Source: Uranotaenia lowii
Lineage: Eukaryota; Arthropoda; Insecta; Diptera; Culicidae
Length of the DNA: 64,000 nucleotides
Assembly: GCF_029784155.1 (NCBI RefSeq)
Contig: NC_073691.1
Location: 56,716,217 to 56,780,216, forward strand
Direction: 5' to 3'
A program made the translations under genes and the position numbers. Numbering within the stretch: position 1 is the stretch's first letter; each line of letters starts with the position of its first letter. Under the pieces are notes generated by a model. That model saw only the letters and a program-made list of their open reading frames with translations, was not told the origin of the DNA and made no database searches. This document shows, piece after piece, positions 44,000 to 56,778 of the stretch.

Positions 44000-44995
44000 G
44001 CGGTTTGACATTCTGCTTTTAATATTGAAACTTAATTTTACAAAAAAAAGTAATCCATTAATGTTTGAACACGCCTTATTTGCAAAGAACTACCTAAAAA
44101 CTGAAAATGGGAATTTAAATGGAACAGAAAGTACAATAATTTTACAAAAGAAAATTAATTCAAAGTTTGCTTCGATACTTTATTTTACTATCGTACATTT
44201 TAATCCCGAATTTTAAAATAATGTCCCAATATAAATATAAAAAATCTAAAATTTGACCTTTATTACATAATAATCGCAGGAAATGTGGAGTTTGAGGCAG
44301 AATTACTTTATAATTCAGAATACTTTATAAGAAGATTACTTTTAGCTCCGAAACTCACATTAAGATTGTGTTTCAGACAAAACCGTCGAAAAACATAAGT
44401 ACTAAATTCTAAATTTGAAACATTTTCAAGTAGGAATCACCCATATACTCATCATTCTAGTTTTGTGAATCAAAGCATGAATGAATTTGAATTAAAATTT
44501 GAATTCCGAAACTGGCTGATTTTGAATTCTGGATGTCAATCTTCATCCTCAATTCTGAATTTTGAATTATGAAGCTGGACAGTGTTTTGTATTTGAGCTA
44601 AGGATATGATTTCAAATTTAAACATAAAACAAAATTATAAATTTTTTTTTTCATTTTCAATACAAGACTTCGGAACTGAACAATCAGAAAGTATTTCTTC
44701 TTAATCTAAACTTCATTTATTTATTTGTTTTTGAACTTCAAGCCTTCTTACAATGATATGAAACGAAAATTATGCGTTCCTGGTTTAGGCTGGAAAAAAT
44801 TTAAAATCCTTCTTTTGTATTATGGTGTTGAAAAATCACGATAGTAAAAAATGTGTGTTGGAAACTCAGGTTTCAGTGATGGAATACAGTATATCTATTT
44901 GCATAGCTTTTGGCTATTTGCATTACTATAATGATGCGATATTCTCACTTATCGATGCTCTCAATTATGTGTGGTATTCTGAGTTAACAACACAG

Positions 44996-45342
44996 GTATG
45001 AGCACTGGTGTGGTCTAGTGGATAGGCTGGCGCGAGTCTAGTAACCCAGGCGTAATGGGTTCGATTCCCGGTATCGGCAAGAAAAACTTTTGGGTTCGAA
45101 TCCCATAAGTTGCCGACAGGTAAGATGGGTTTTTACTGTATAAATAATTATATATTTCAGAGGGAATGCATCTGGGGCTAATCTGAAGAGACTATTGCAA
45201 GCGGAGTGGATTGCCAACCATTGTAGGTCTGTGAAGGTTGGACGAACCATCGGCCGTGGAAGCCTGAGAAGCAATTCGAGGGCCAAGCCACACAGACATA
45301 GGCTGGACCTTGCTACCGATGGGGGAACCATACATACATACA
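44996..45342 (+). mobile_element. Mirror copy of the tRNA-derived SINE
   Basis: Plus-strand counterpart of 20,531-20,877, with flanking 21-bp repeats at 44,975-44,995 and 45,343-45,363. It was copied with the arm. Confidence 0.88.
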
Positions 45343-45453
45343 TATTCTGAGTTAACAACACAGAATATTTTGCAACAGTGCTGCGTTACCACAAACCTAG
45401 TTTGAGTTGTTTACCTTCACAGTGGGATGATGTAAACATTGCACCCTATACAC

Positions 45454-47040
45454 CAGTGGTTTTCAAACTTTTTTCACTCATCGCCCCTTTTGCAAAATTT
45501 TTCAACTCAACGCCCCCCTGAGTAAATTTTTAGAAATTCTTTAAAAATGATAATCTGGATCGTTGAAAAATCTTCAGCTTTTGGCTTCATGTTGATGTAA
45601 GAATCAACTCAAAATTCATTCAAATTTATATGAGGCCCTCAAAGCCAAGGGGTGGGGAGCAAAGTTGCCGAAATCACAGAAAAAACTATAATTTCACAGA
45701 ATTTTTTGCCAATTTTCGTCACAGAATCTGTTTCACAAAACACAGAATTCTAGAAATATTCACAGATTTCACAAAATTTTAAAATTTTGGATGTATGTTT
45801 TTTAATTTAATTTTTTATGTCAATAGATTTTTTTGGCAATTATCTTTGAATGGGGAAAATATGATAAAATTGGTAATTTTAATTGATTTTTTCTTAAGTT
45901 ATATGTAGAAAAAATCGCAATATGACATGATTTTTGAATGAAATTAATGGAAAAAACATCACCGGAAACCGTCACAGAATTTTGGGGTAAAATCACAGAG
46001 AATCAGTTGGGGGTATAATAAGTGTAGAAATGGTCAAACGGTTCTCTATATTTCAAACTTTATCTCGTGATTTTTCTGATTTTTAGAACTTTATTTTCAT
46101 ACTATTTCCTCCAAAATAAAAATTCAATTTTTCCGAAAAAAAAATGGGAAATTTCCTGGACAATTACTTAAACTGATTTATTGATTGTTTTGATATAAAA
46201 TCAAATATCTTAAATTTTTGTAAACAAAATTCTATATTTACCATTAATTTGTATTATTTAATACAAACTTATTACTGTCCAGTCGATGAAATAACGTAAA
46301 AAACAGTATAAATTCTTGATATCTGAAATTGAGTCATGTTCAAAGTTATGCAGCATTCACGGGTTTGAAGATTAAATTAGATTCGAATAACTGAATTCTG
46401 GCAATGTCAGTGATAACAGAATGGATCAAAAGTTTATTCATTGCAAATGGCATAATTGATTTTTTCAACCAATTGAAATAAAGATAAACAAGTAAAAACG
46501 TAAAATTAAAATTAACTTACTTAAAATAATTCTTTCATATTCGTTCCAAATAGCTATCACCACATCACAGATGAATACTTTTTACACAGATTTTTTCGAA
46601 TGTTTTGTCTGTTTAGCAGATTTTTTAAGACAACACTTTATTTAAATTATCAAGCATTGCCATCTAAAATTAATCTTTTTAAGTAAAACCTAAATAATTA
46701 TACAAAACAAGACTAACATGAAGAGCCTATAAAAAACCTGTGACAATTTCCAAGAATCTTTTAGATACATTTTTAAAAGAAAAAAAACTGAGATACTGGA
46801 ACAAAAATTTGCTTGCAGCTCTGTGATATTATCGATATTTTAGTCTTGAGCCTGATGTTTAGTTTTGTAACGTAATATCATTGTTTAGCATCGAATTTAC
46901 TCGTTTTTATTAAAAATCTACGTTGCTTCGTGATTTGTGAATTATGACCTCACCGCCCCCTAAGCCCTTCCAACGCCCCCAAAATCTCAAAATTGATCAC
47001 ACCGCCCCCCTAGAAGCTCTCAACGCTTTGAAAACCACTG
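45454..47040. mobile_element. Mirror copy of the 1,587-bp hAT element
   Basis: Right-arm counterpart of 18,833-20,419. The imperfect 8-bp duplication carries the same single substitution, showing that it was copied with the arm. Confidence 0.88.
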
Positions 47041-47272
47041 CTGTACACGATCCTTTTTTTCAAACCAAAAATTAGGTGGTTTTGGTTTCAACAGCACTTC
47101 GGTGGCAGCCCTCAACTTTGAGATCGACTGGGCAACCGCAAAACTAAGTTCGACAGTCGAACTATAGTTTGAACATTTTCATGCCTGTATTAGTAGCTTC
47201 AAAAAATGTCGTTCGGCAATAATGGTACAAATGGGATTAGTTTTGAGATCGTAGTTCGAACTCCGAATTTCC

Positions 47273-47722
47273 TTAGGAGGATCTGAACAAAACGGCGAGT
47301 TCCAACAATATGTAATTGAAACTGTCAATAAATTATAAAAACTGGATAAAAGCTTGTTTGCAACAATCTCGTATACAATGTACATACATTGCAAAACACG
47401 AAAAATCGAGTTGTTATTGTTTCGATTATAGTTGTTGAAACATCTTTATGTCATTCGCAACTTATATCAACGATGCAGTTGGCGGACAGTCATTGAAAAA
47501 CTTATCCGGTACAACTGTGATCGATGTTTACTCTTGGGTTCTTACTCATGGACATCGGCTCAGAAAGCAACTGACTTGCCAACTGAGCTATATCACAAGC
47601 CCAAATTTGGATGATCCAAATCAAAACGGTGAGTATCGACAATATGTAATTAAAACTGTTAATAAATTAGAAAAAAAAAACTGGACAAAAGCTTACATGC
47701 AACAAACTTGTATACAATGTTC
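47273..47722 (-). repeat. Mirror of the direct repeat pair with tRNA-like segment
   Basis: Right-arm counterpart of 18,151-18,600. The 99-codon frame at 47,448-47,747 runs across it and is not credible as a gene. Confidence 0.45.
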
Positions 47723-48679
47723 GTACCGTAAACTGGGGGAACTTTGATCACTTTTTTCATTCATTTTTGAATGTTTTGGAAGGGGTTGCTTTTTCGTAAC
47801 ACCAAAATACTTTAAAACACTTACTGAGGTGAGGAGTATTAAACATGATCATTGATTGCAGTTAATTCAAACGACATTGGTGGTAATAATTAAATATTTG
47901 TTACAAAACCAGACTTCGAGTTTTGGGGTAACTTTGATCACTATCGTTTTTACGTATCTCAACATATTAAAATTTATTGTTTTGATGCCAATTAGCAAAG
48001 AAAGCTCAAAACATCGATAACCGTAATTTTTGGTTTGGACTCAATTGAATTTTTCAACATTTTCTTTCAAAACAAGTATACTCAAAAGATGGACAATGTT
48101 GCTGCATATATTTAGGGGCAAAAATTATTAACACTTTTCAATATTTTGTTGACCTCAAAAACAAATGAAATTTAACCTTCATGCAATTCCTTAAGTCCTC
48201 GCACTGTTCCCATGTTATTGTTTTCTTCAAATTGAACCATTTAATAGGGTTTTTAGCCATTTTTTCTATGCGAGCTTTTTCATGGAAAATGACCGCTTTT
48301 TTTTCAACATCCAAAAATTATCAACGAATGACCATAAAAATAACACTTAAACTAAACCTTAACCAAGAGAAAAGTTGAAATTTCACATAAATTTACCCAT
48401 TTGCTCCTAAATGCTTAGATTGGATCAGGAGAGATGTTTGTTTGTGAGCCTTCAAAATACCAAGATTTTTAAGATTTTAAAATTATATTTTAAGTAACAT
48501 TAAAAATCTCCTTATAATAACGAGATTTAGCTTATTTGTAACTCAATTTATAAGCTTTCAAACGTAGTAAACAGTTTTCAGATACTTTAACTTTATACTT
48601 AGTTAATGATTAATATCTGCAAAAATTTCATGTTGATCAAAGTTACTCCGCTGATCAAAGTTCCCCCAGTTTACGGTAC
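47723..48679. mobile_element. Mirror copy of the 957-bp TIR element
   Basis: Right-arm counterpart of 17,194-18,150, with identical ends and length. Confidence 0.85.
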
Positions 48680-48777
48680 ATTACAAAAAAAACGAAAAAT
48701 CATGTTTTTTTAGACCAAAAACTTAAAAAAATCTCGGATACAAAAGGTTATACATTCTTCTTGAGTACCACTTTCGC

Positions 48778-49833
48778 TACCTTACAGGGGGGAGGCTTAC
48801 AAAAGAAGAATTTGAAATTTGTTCCGGTGAAAATTTGATTTCTTTTGCTTGTTCAGGTATAGATATCCGAAAATGGATTGGAATCTCCCTCCTTCTTTCT
48901 CATCTTCCCTCTGCAAGAAATTAGTGGTATCGAACAGTCCTAGAAATATTTTCTCATATACTTTAACCATCATTTGCAAATTTCTTTCAAATAAGCTATC
49001 GAAATGATCATAGAATTAATTCTCGTACTCAAATACCCTCTCATGCCAAATTTGGTTCCATTTGCTTGATTAGCTCTCGGGTCATGTAAAAAATTGTATG
49101 AGAATCCTTATCCCCCCTATCCAATGTCTGTGAAAGCATGGGGGAGGGGACAAATAATCATAGAATCTTTATTCGTTTTAAAAAATTTTCGCTGAATCCC
49201 CAAACCGGAGGTTCCATCAACATCAGATTCAGCGACGGGGACATCACTGACGACATTTCATGTAGACCAGACATCTATCAAACATCTTCCAAGTGTCAGA
49301 ACCAAATAAAAGAAACGGTTGACAATTGCCGAGGTGTTTGATGATTTTTTCATCCTCGCTGGTTGGCAAGGTTACCAATCACCCCCGCTAAAACTTCGGA
49401 TTTTAACTGTATTGGAAATGTATACCATCTCTTTTCAAATTTGTTTTTTTCGTCGATAAGTTCTCAAGTTATGTAATAAAAAGGTTTGAGATCTCAGCTC
49501 CCCTCTTTCTATCTTCCTCTAGAAGGAAGGAGGAGATCTCAAATCAACAAAAAAAGATAATACATTAAATAATTTCATTACACTCAACACTTCTTTTTGT
49601 GCCAAAATTGATCATCATCGTTTGAAAATCGTTTGAGTTCTCGCCCCCCCCCCCCCCCAAATGAAAGGTGAGAAGAGCTTCAAACCGTCTTGGGAACAAT
49701 TTGTTCACCCAAATACCCTCGCATGCCAAATTTGATTCCCTTCGCTTGATCAGTTATCGAGTATTGCAAAAAATTGTATGGCCCCCTCACCTCTTCCTAT
49801 CTTCCAATTGCAAATCGGGAGGAGTTTCAAACA
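48778..49833 (-). repeat. Mirror of the ~300-bp modules
   Basis: Right-arm copy of 16,040-17,095. Its homopolymer at 49,644-49,658 is exactly 15 C, the same length as the 15 G in the left arm. Confidence 0.6.
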
Positions 49834-49946
49834 ATCACCGCAGCAAACATAGAATCGCATATGAAATGATATCTCAACTCGTTAACAATGCTATTGCAAA
49901 TCGCTATTCCATGCGAAAAACATGCGCTCTCTCGCATACTGTCAGG

Positions 49947-50377
49947 CAGTGATGTCAACCTTCCAGATTTTTTCTGGATCTTCCAGACTTTTTGAACTTC
50001 TGCCAGACATTTTTTCAAGTTTCCAGACTTCCAGAATTTTGACATATCTTCCAGACAATTCCAGACTTTTAGGTCAGGACATAAATTGTTCTAAGAAACT
50101 ACGAAAATTCAAAATGTTCGTGGTATAATATGACACGAAATGATAAGAAAGTATAAATTATAAATTCAGTAGTGTTTGAAAGCTATTAATAATGACAAAC
50201 GCTCCGAACACGTAACTGATAGTGACAGGAACAAACGATTCGTGGCTATCGGCAACATCTGGCGACCAAAAATAAACGGTCACCATTTTGAAAAGTAAGC
50301 TATCCAGTCATTTAATTAAAAATCCACAGTTTTTATAAAATCTTCCAGACTTTTTCGAAAAACAGTTGACAACCCTG
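49947..50377. mobile_element. Mirror copy of the 431-bp hAT element
   Basis: Right-arm counterpart of 15,496-15,926 with the same 8-bp duplication in inverse (CTGTCAGG). Confidence 0.9.
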
Positions 50378-51212
50378 CTGTCAGGATGTACGGTATAAAG
50401 CAGGGATGAGCAAACCGCGGCCCTCGGGACATATCCTTGCGGCTTATCCAAATTAAATATATTTTTCGATTTTTTCTACGAAGTATTGTCAATTTTCATA
50501 AAATAGCAGTTCTTACTAAACCAAAAACATTATTTACCAATAACTTGATCATATTTATATGCACGTCATTTGTCCTATAATAATTGTTAACTTTTTTGTA
50601 GGATTTATGCATTTTATTGAGTTCTTTTGAATGAATGGGTGCAATATTATTTATTGGAATAACATAATATAGCATTAAGTTAAGTCATTATTTTTCGTTT
50701 CAAGCAAAGTTAAAATTGTAATGATGAAAAAAAATATTTTTATTCTTGATAATTGACGAAAAATGAAGTAAAATAGAGGCAAAAAGTTTGTAACGATTAC
50801 ACAGGGCAACAGCCTTTTTTTTGCCTATGATTCAATATCTGATTTTGTAAGATTTCGGCGTTCAAAACATTTAACAGATTTTGTCTGTTGTTTGCGAGTG
50901 GAAATTTTTAAATCGATCAGTTTAAGATATAATCGATTTGTCATAACTGATAAACCAATAAACTTACATAAAAACCCAAAGCTTAATAATTCACTACAAT
51001 TTATTCAATCAAGGATTCAGATATTGCCCAGGTATTCTTGTCAGAGATACAATGCTTTCAAAAAATTAAATTCTTAAATTTTAAGAAATTTCAAAGTTTA
51101 GATTACGACTTCTTTTGACATCATTAAACAAAATCTTTGAATATTGAACATTAAAAATTCTATTTCATTAAATAACTTTGTTGAAGACTGCGAAATCATT
51201 TGACTTACGGTT

Positions 51213-51379
51213 TTAAGATTATGTAATGGCTTTTCGGTCTTTTCGGTAAGTAATTAAAACACTTTTATTTGTGCTTCATCCAACGTTTCAAATACTATGT
51301 ATTTAAAACGTTGGATGAAGCACAAATAAAAGTGTTATAATAACTTACCGATAAGACCGAAAAGCCATTACATAACCTT
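51213..51379. mobile_element. Mirror copy of the palindromic MITE
   Basis: Right-arm counterpart of 14,494-14,660 with the same few arm mismatches in inverse order, so it was copied with the arm and is not an independent insertion. Confidence 0.8.
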
Positions 51380-53440
51380 CAAATCATCCCGGTCGGAAAA
51401 ATTATTTGTTACGGTTTTAATAATATAAAATTCAATTGAGTTTAATTTTTTTCTTAAAATTTCGTCAAAATTCCCGTTTGGAATCCAGGTTTTAGAAAAA
51501 AAAAACACAAAATGAAAACTTTCATTACTTTTTCTCAGAATTCAAAATTACTCGCAGTCTTTGAGAAAGTTGATCATTGAGACAATGAGTATTTGTATTT
51601 TACAGTTTTGTCAAAAAATTACACAAATTGAATAACAGATTTTTTTATCTATTTTCTTAAATTATCTAGTCAAATATACGACCTAACAAAAAGTAATTGA
51701 ATATTTTGATTCAGCACCTCCAAATACGTCGACATCAATTCTGAGATTCCTTGCACCTCGGAAAAATGTGAATTTTGTTGTCTTGTGTTATGCCTTTTTT
51801 CAGAAACTTCATGGACAAATCATGCCAAACATTGATTTATATTAAAATGTTATTTAACTTCAAAATAAGCAATCCACATTACCAAAGTCAAAAGATTTTC
51901 ATGATTTATCTTCAGAAAGCCTATCCTAGAGGAATCTAAATAAAATCAAGAAAATTTATGAAATCTGTAAAAAAAATCTAATCAAAAATGAAAACTGTAA
52001 CATTGACAAACCTGGTTGAAAATTTATGAAATAATGAATTTTTCATGATTTTGAAATCATACTCATTATCTCAATGCAATAATTTCCTACAGGACAAATA
52101 AAAAAAACCCTGTTTATTGAAAAAAAGGAGGCTGCACGAAAAAATTTAAATAAATTGTGAAAAAACTTTTCGAAAATGGTCACTGAAAAAATCGCTATGG
52201 TTATGCTCCATAAAACTTTTACGTGGAAGTGATGACGAAAATCACCATCGCAGCGCTTCGAACAAAAAAAGGATTTTTCTTAGAAAACGGTTCAAATCTT
52301 TTTACGAACCATAGAACTGGCCCAAGATACTAAATTATTCAAAACATCTCCCCACAAGCAGTCCATATATTTTGCGCACGATTTAACCACCGTATTTTGT
52401 TTATTTTACCGGTGGGTAGCTTTTCTACCTTGTAGACATGAAGTCAAGCCTATTTATAAGTCAGCTAGACGAACCAATCAGAAAAATTTGACTTTTTTAT
52501 CACTTCCTCTATTCATATTTTCGGATTGAGCTTGAAAAGCTTCTCACATTCCTCTCACTTCATGAAATCAATAAACTTCACTTTTATTCAAATTTTATCT
52601 CATTATTGGGATCTCTAGGACTCCTCGAACGATTTACCATGTGAACTTTGGTCGAATAGTTGACTTCCAGCTGTTTTTGGAACTCCCACTGGGAGTTTTC
52701 TGAATTTATCTCGCTTCTGCCCAAAAAATTTTGTCAATTAACTTCAGTAATGGAAGCTAGCCCAAAAAGCACTTGACAGATTGTCACCAAATTTTCAACA
52801 CGTACACATTACATTACAAGGTAGCTTCACTAAAAATTTAATAAATTTTTATCCAAAAGTTATTCACAAACAAATGTGGGTTTTTTTTCGAATACACTCC
52901 TTAGGGTTTTTCTGCGTGTATCATTTCTAGAACCTATGAGAAAAGTTTAAGTGAATGATAATGATTTTAGGAATCACTTCTGTTTAGTTAAATTTGGCGT
53001 TCATATCGGTTTGACTAACTTCAAGCATTTAAACATAATCCCGTTCCTGGTATTTTCTCTCAATATTGAAATAATTTTCGAAACCGAAGGCCATCAAAGA
53101 ATTAACTTTCAGGTACACAACGGCAACAATAAGGCCAAAATGCGCCTTTTTTCCTAAGATTTGTTATTTTGATAAAATATTCATACTAATATTTATTACT
53201 CATATTTCATCACTCTTCAAATGCGACAAAAATCGCATTTGACAACAACTTTAAACTTTAAATGCAACCATTTATAAGCAGTTTAAACTATCTCAACCAT
53301 TAGCTTCCGGGGTTAACATTTGACCGGATCAAAACCTCTTGAAGCAATCCGTGCGGCCCCCTCGTCTGGAGAGTGAAAGGTTTCGAAGCCGAAATTTCGC
53401 ACGCTAACGGTTTTTAATATCTCCCGATGGTTTTGAATAA

Positions 53441-53788
53441 TTAATGACGGATGCCGCAAAAGTAAGATATCAACAATTTACCATTTACACGACCAGTGAG
53501 ACCAGTCAGCACCCGAGCCAATTCCGTGAACCATTCGGAAAATAATTTGAAACAAGACCCGGGCTTGTGGAGGATCGGCCAACCAAAATAATAACACCAA
53601 CCAACGACCAAAAAAATCAGCGATAAAAACATATTCAGCTGAACTGAACCAAAAAATTGAAAGGTTTGGGTAGTTTGGTATTCAATTTTTTTTCCTCCTA
53701 TTGCTTCAGTTGTCGTGGAAGATTCGGAAAATTTTACTGGCCCCATAGACACTACCGAGGTGAAAGAGAGCAATGATAACGCCGGCAT
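53441..53788 (-). CDS. Mirror copy of the 115-codon frame
   Basis: Same translation as the plus-strand frame at 12,085-12,432, as a consequence of the inverted duplication. It gives no independent evidence of coding because the whole arm is identical. Confidence 0.15.
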   Translation of the reverse strand: MPALSLLSFTSVVSMGPVKFSESSTTTEAIGGKKIEYQTTQTFQFFGSVQLNMFLSLIFLVVGWCYYFGWPILHKPGSCFKLFSEWFTELARVLTGLTGRVNGKLLISYFCGIRH

Positions 53789-54609
53789 TTTTTTTAGTAC
53801 CTTGTATCTAAATTTTTAGTTTTTTTTTTATTTTTGCGCGCGCGTTTAGAAATGGCTGCCGAATAATTGCTAGGCTTTGTGCGGATGGGCAACTTGGCAA
53901 CAAGTTATAGTTTTTAAAACAAATGTGCTAATTGCTGTTCGCGTAGGATAAGTTTTCCAGATTGGGCTTTTCGGAACTGGAGGCCGGAGAGAAAAAAAAC
54001 GATGACGAATAAGCACAGCAGCGGCAACAGATCAAGGCGCGGGGTACCTGAAGCCTAAAATTTTTCGCGATGGAGCAAGAGGTTGGCTGAAAATAGAAAA
54101 GGAATGGCGGCCTCTAATGTTTGCTAATTTTAGGCGCGGTTATAAATTGCTCGAAACGCCACCACAAAATTCGGACCAGAGGCAAAGCTAGGTTGACGTT
54201 AAATTGTCAACAATTTTCTTCGATTCTACCTGAAAGATAGTGTTTAAAGGAGAATTTAAATTCCCAATTTTCTGAGCAATAAAGAGAATAATGCAATTTC
54301 CTCCATATTAAATCTCTGAGTACCATATGAATATAGGTCCTCAAATTAGATTTGAAAAATTCAACAAACATCATTGAAGATCAACACATGAATTAATAAA
54401 ATATGACAAATTTTAATTAAAAAAAAACTATTGGATTTCAACGGTTTCGCGATATTTGTTCTCGAAATGTATCGAAGGCGTTTGCAAAACAGACTATTTT
54501 TGCCTGACTCCCTATTTATGATGTTCAGACATTTGACTTTTAAAGAAAAAATATTTAAATTAATCTAAAATAACACCTTTACCATAATTCGCTCTTAAGT
54601 GTCAATATG

Positions 54610-54798
54610 TGGTGAAAATGCTTCTTAAAAAATTCTACCCGCTCATTTCAACACCTATAATTTTCTTCTAATCTTCTTCTATCCATCTATAATTTTCAAT
54701 TCTTGAAATGTTCTCACTATGAGAACATAACTTTCACCGATAAGGCCGTAAAAATTAATTTCCAAACATAAATCACGGTGATTAATCTTAATTAATAG
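54610..54798. other. Outer flank of the right arm
   Basis: 54,625-54,705 resembles the centre/right half of the palindromic MITE at 30,770-30,855 (shared CTCATTT(T)CAACAC and TCTATAATTTTCA). A short inverted repeat TGTTCTCACTATGAGAACA lies at 54,709-54,727. Confidence 0.5.
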
Positions 54799-54895
54799 AA
54801 TCTGAAATCTGAATCTGAAATCTGAATCTGAAATCTGAATCTGAAATCTGAATCTGAAATCTGAAATCTAAACTCTGAAATCTGAAAACAGATTT
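54799..54895. repeat. GAATCTGAAATCT minisatellite
   Basis: About seven alternating AATCTG / AAATCTG units. The minus-strand frame QISDSDFRF across it is repeat translation. Confidence 0.85.
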
Positions 54896-54920
54896 TCATG
54901 AATACTGATCCTGAAATTAA

Positions 54921-54991
54921 ATTTCGCGGATATTGATGGTTTGCTTTAGTTTTAGGTTCAGAACTAAAGCAAACAACCAATATCCGCGAAT
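54921..54991. repeat. Strong 71-bp hairpin
   Basis: The left stem TCGCGGATATTGATGGTTTG with GCTTTAGTT is matched by its inverse on the right (AACTAAAGC, AACCAATATCCGCGA) with a 2-3-base mismatch and a ~9-base loop. It could be the two ends of a tiny MITE or a structural remnant. Confidence 0.75.
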
Positions 54992-55247
54992 TGGAATGAA
55001 AAAGAATAAACAATCTCTTACAAGCCCAACCGTAGTTTGCATTTTATTCAGTAAAATTGGACCGTTAAATGAAACTGTAACTGCGCCTCATTCTCTTAAC
55101 ATAATCATCCGCGCGCTACAAGACACCCGACACCCTCTATCGTCGGGCGACGTCCGAACACCACACGCAAGCAATGCACCATATCAATAATCCATCCCAT
55201 CCTAACACGGCTCGGCGTCTTGTCTTAGGCTGCCGAACGCATCAGAC

Positions 55248-55320
55248 GAACATTCAATTGAACGTTCAAAAGTGAACATTCAATTGAATGTTCAAACGAC
55301 CCTATCTCGATAAGGTCGTT
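55248..55320. repeat. Cluster of three short palindromes
   Basis: GAACATTCAATTGAACGTTC (55,248-55,267), GAACATTCAATTGAATGTTC (55,274-55,293, perfect palindrome) and AACGACC...GGTCGTT (55,295-55,320, 7-bp stem). It lies immediately beyond the point matching 38,473 in element A copy 1. Confidence 0.7.
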
Positions 55321-55329
55321 TTAACTTAT

Positions 55330-56134
55330 CCCCGATAAATTCAAACGAACGGATCCTTCGGTTGACGTCGCCTTAAAATCAGTAGGCGAACTGTTCGCAA
55401 AGCATCGGAATGAACTTAAGAGATGCAGTCATTTGAACCAATCGTGCCACAGCGTCGGTGCGATGCGTTCATTTGCAATCAAAAGTCGGCGTGCTATGTT
55501 CGCAAGCCGACGCTTCCGAAGATGAAGTTAGTTTGATGTGGTCGGGAAAAAGTCAAACGTTGCTAACAAAATGATGCGATGCTTTGCACCTCTGCTGGAA
55601 AAACGTGTGGTTTACTGAACAAAATCAAAGTTTTTGATTTCCAACCTATTTTTTCTGATTAAAAATTAATTCCGAATATTTGTTTCATTATTTCACGTCA
55701 TTTTAATGAAGAAAGTTAGTAATTTGATAAAGAATTACAGCTCAAATATTTAATTCCTTAACGCTAGAGGAGCATCTATTAAAACCTCCATTTTAAAACC
55801 TTTGTAATCCTTTGTAATTCTGGAAAACTCCTAAAATGCAGTTATTGGTTCAAATAACTCGTAGAAGCATTATTATTCACTTTTAAACAATAATTTTTTG
55901 AAAATAATCATGTTTTTGTTAGAAAAAAACAAGTGGTTCTATTCTTATTTCGCACCCCTTTTCCACATTTTTGGTCCTCAACGCCAATTGCTACGTCCAA
56001 AAAAAGTAAACTTATGCTTGACCTATCCGTTAAGCAATTCAGAACAATCTGTGGAAGAAAATTTTTGTAATTTTCAATCATTCATCTTTTAACAAGCAAA
56101 AAACATTGTGGTGCTATTCTTATTTCGCTCACTG
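55330..56134. mobile_element. Element A, copy 2 (inverse of copy 1)
   Basis: The right end is the inverse of CAGTGAGCGAAATAAGAATA at 56,115-56,134, followed by TA (56,135-56,136), a Tc1/mariner-type boundary. It matches copy 1 at 55,730-56,134 and at 55,330-55,475, with the region in between largely different. No transposase frame. The left TIR was not located, so the left boundary is approximate. Confidence 0.7.
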
Positions 56135-56337
56135 TATATTGATATACTTCGGAGTCTGCATTTGGGGGATTGTTTGATTGAATGCTCATTCTCTGGCCGG
56201 CCGGCCGGTCGGAAGTTTCTGATAAATTGGAAACGAAGGGGAAGGGATGCTAATTTTTTGGGCTAGCTGGAAAATTCGGCCCGCCTAATGAGTTCTAAGC
56301 AACGGGGATCCGATGTTGTTAGTGACCCATAGCTGCT
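56135..56337. other. Short gene-free spacer
   Basis: Contains GGCCGGCCGGCCGG at about 56,197-56,210, a small GC-rich spot. Nothing else recognised. Confidence 0.4.
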
Positions 56338-56778
56338 CTGCCGCTCATAGCAAGTCCGTCCCATTTGCGTTTTCATCATTTTTCAGTTTATCGCTGGAAA
56401 CACTTTAATTTTATATGTTGTTTCAAGAGAAAACTTTCTTGTCAGTACTTTGTTCTGAAGAACATTTAAAAAAACCTCAAGTAAATTTGTCCCATTGGAC
56501 GAATGATCGCAAGTCGGTCCCATATGGCATAAATCATCGCAAGTCGGTCCCACAGCCATAAGGGCCCAGCAAATGATTTTCAACAAAATTCAAACCAAAA
56601 AATAATCCTTCGAAAGCGGGAACCTTTCATAAGCCGTAGCTGAGTCAGATTCTGTTGATTACTTTGATTAAAAACGCATACAAATGCCGAATTATCGAAA
56701 GACTTTTTACGAATTTTCAATGCCGTTTTTCTCATTTCAACAAAAACGCAAATGGGACGGACTTGCTATGAGCGGCAG
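56338..56778. mobile_element. GCCGC-ended TIR element, copy 1 (441 bp)
   Basis: Ends CTGCCGCTCATAGCAAGTCC plus a further 15 bases of GTCCCATTTGCGTTTT type pair with the inverse at 56,744-56,778, about 35 bp of TIR. Internal subterminal copies of ATCGCAAGTCGGTCCCA occur at about 56,506 and 56,537. Non-autonomous. Related to 59,781-60,847 by its end sequence and by the TTCATCATTTTTCAGTTTAT module. Confidence 0.85.

Larger units (their letters stand above)
43717..54609 (-). repeat. Right arm of the 10.9-kb inverted duplication
   Basis: Reverse complement of 11,264-22,156. On its inner side (43,716 and lower) the sequence runs on naturally into the foldback element. On its outer side (54,610 onward) it meets sequence resembling part of the palindromic element at 30,657-30,910. 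The left copy shows the opposite pattern, with its outer flank seeming continuous. Each copy thus looks native on one side only. Confidence 0.95.

Noticed and set aside
11264..54609. Giant TIR DNA transposon such as a Polinton/Maverick with 10.9-kb TIRs
   Set aside because: No integrase, polymerase, ATPase or capsid frames lie between the arms; boundaries have no element-like termini or target duplication, and the spacer is a mix of unrelated TEs.
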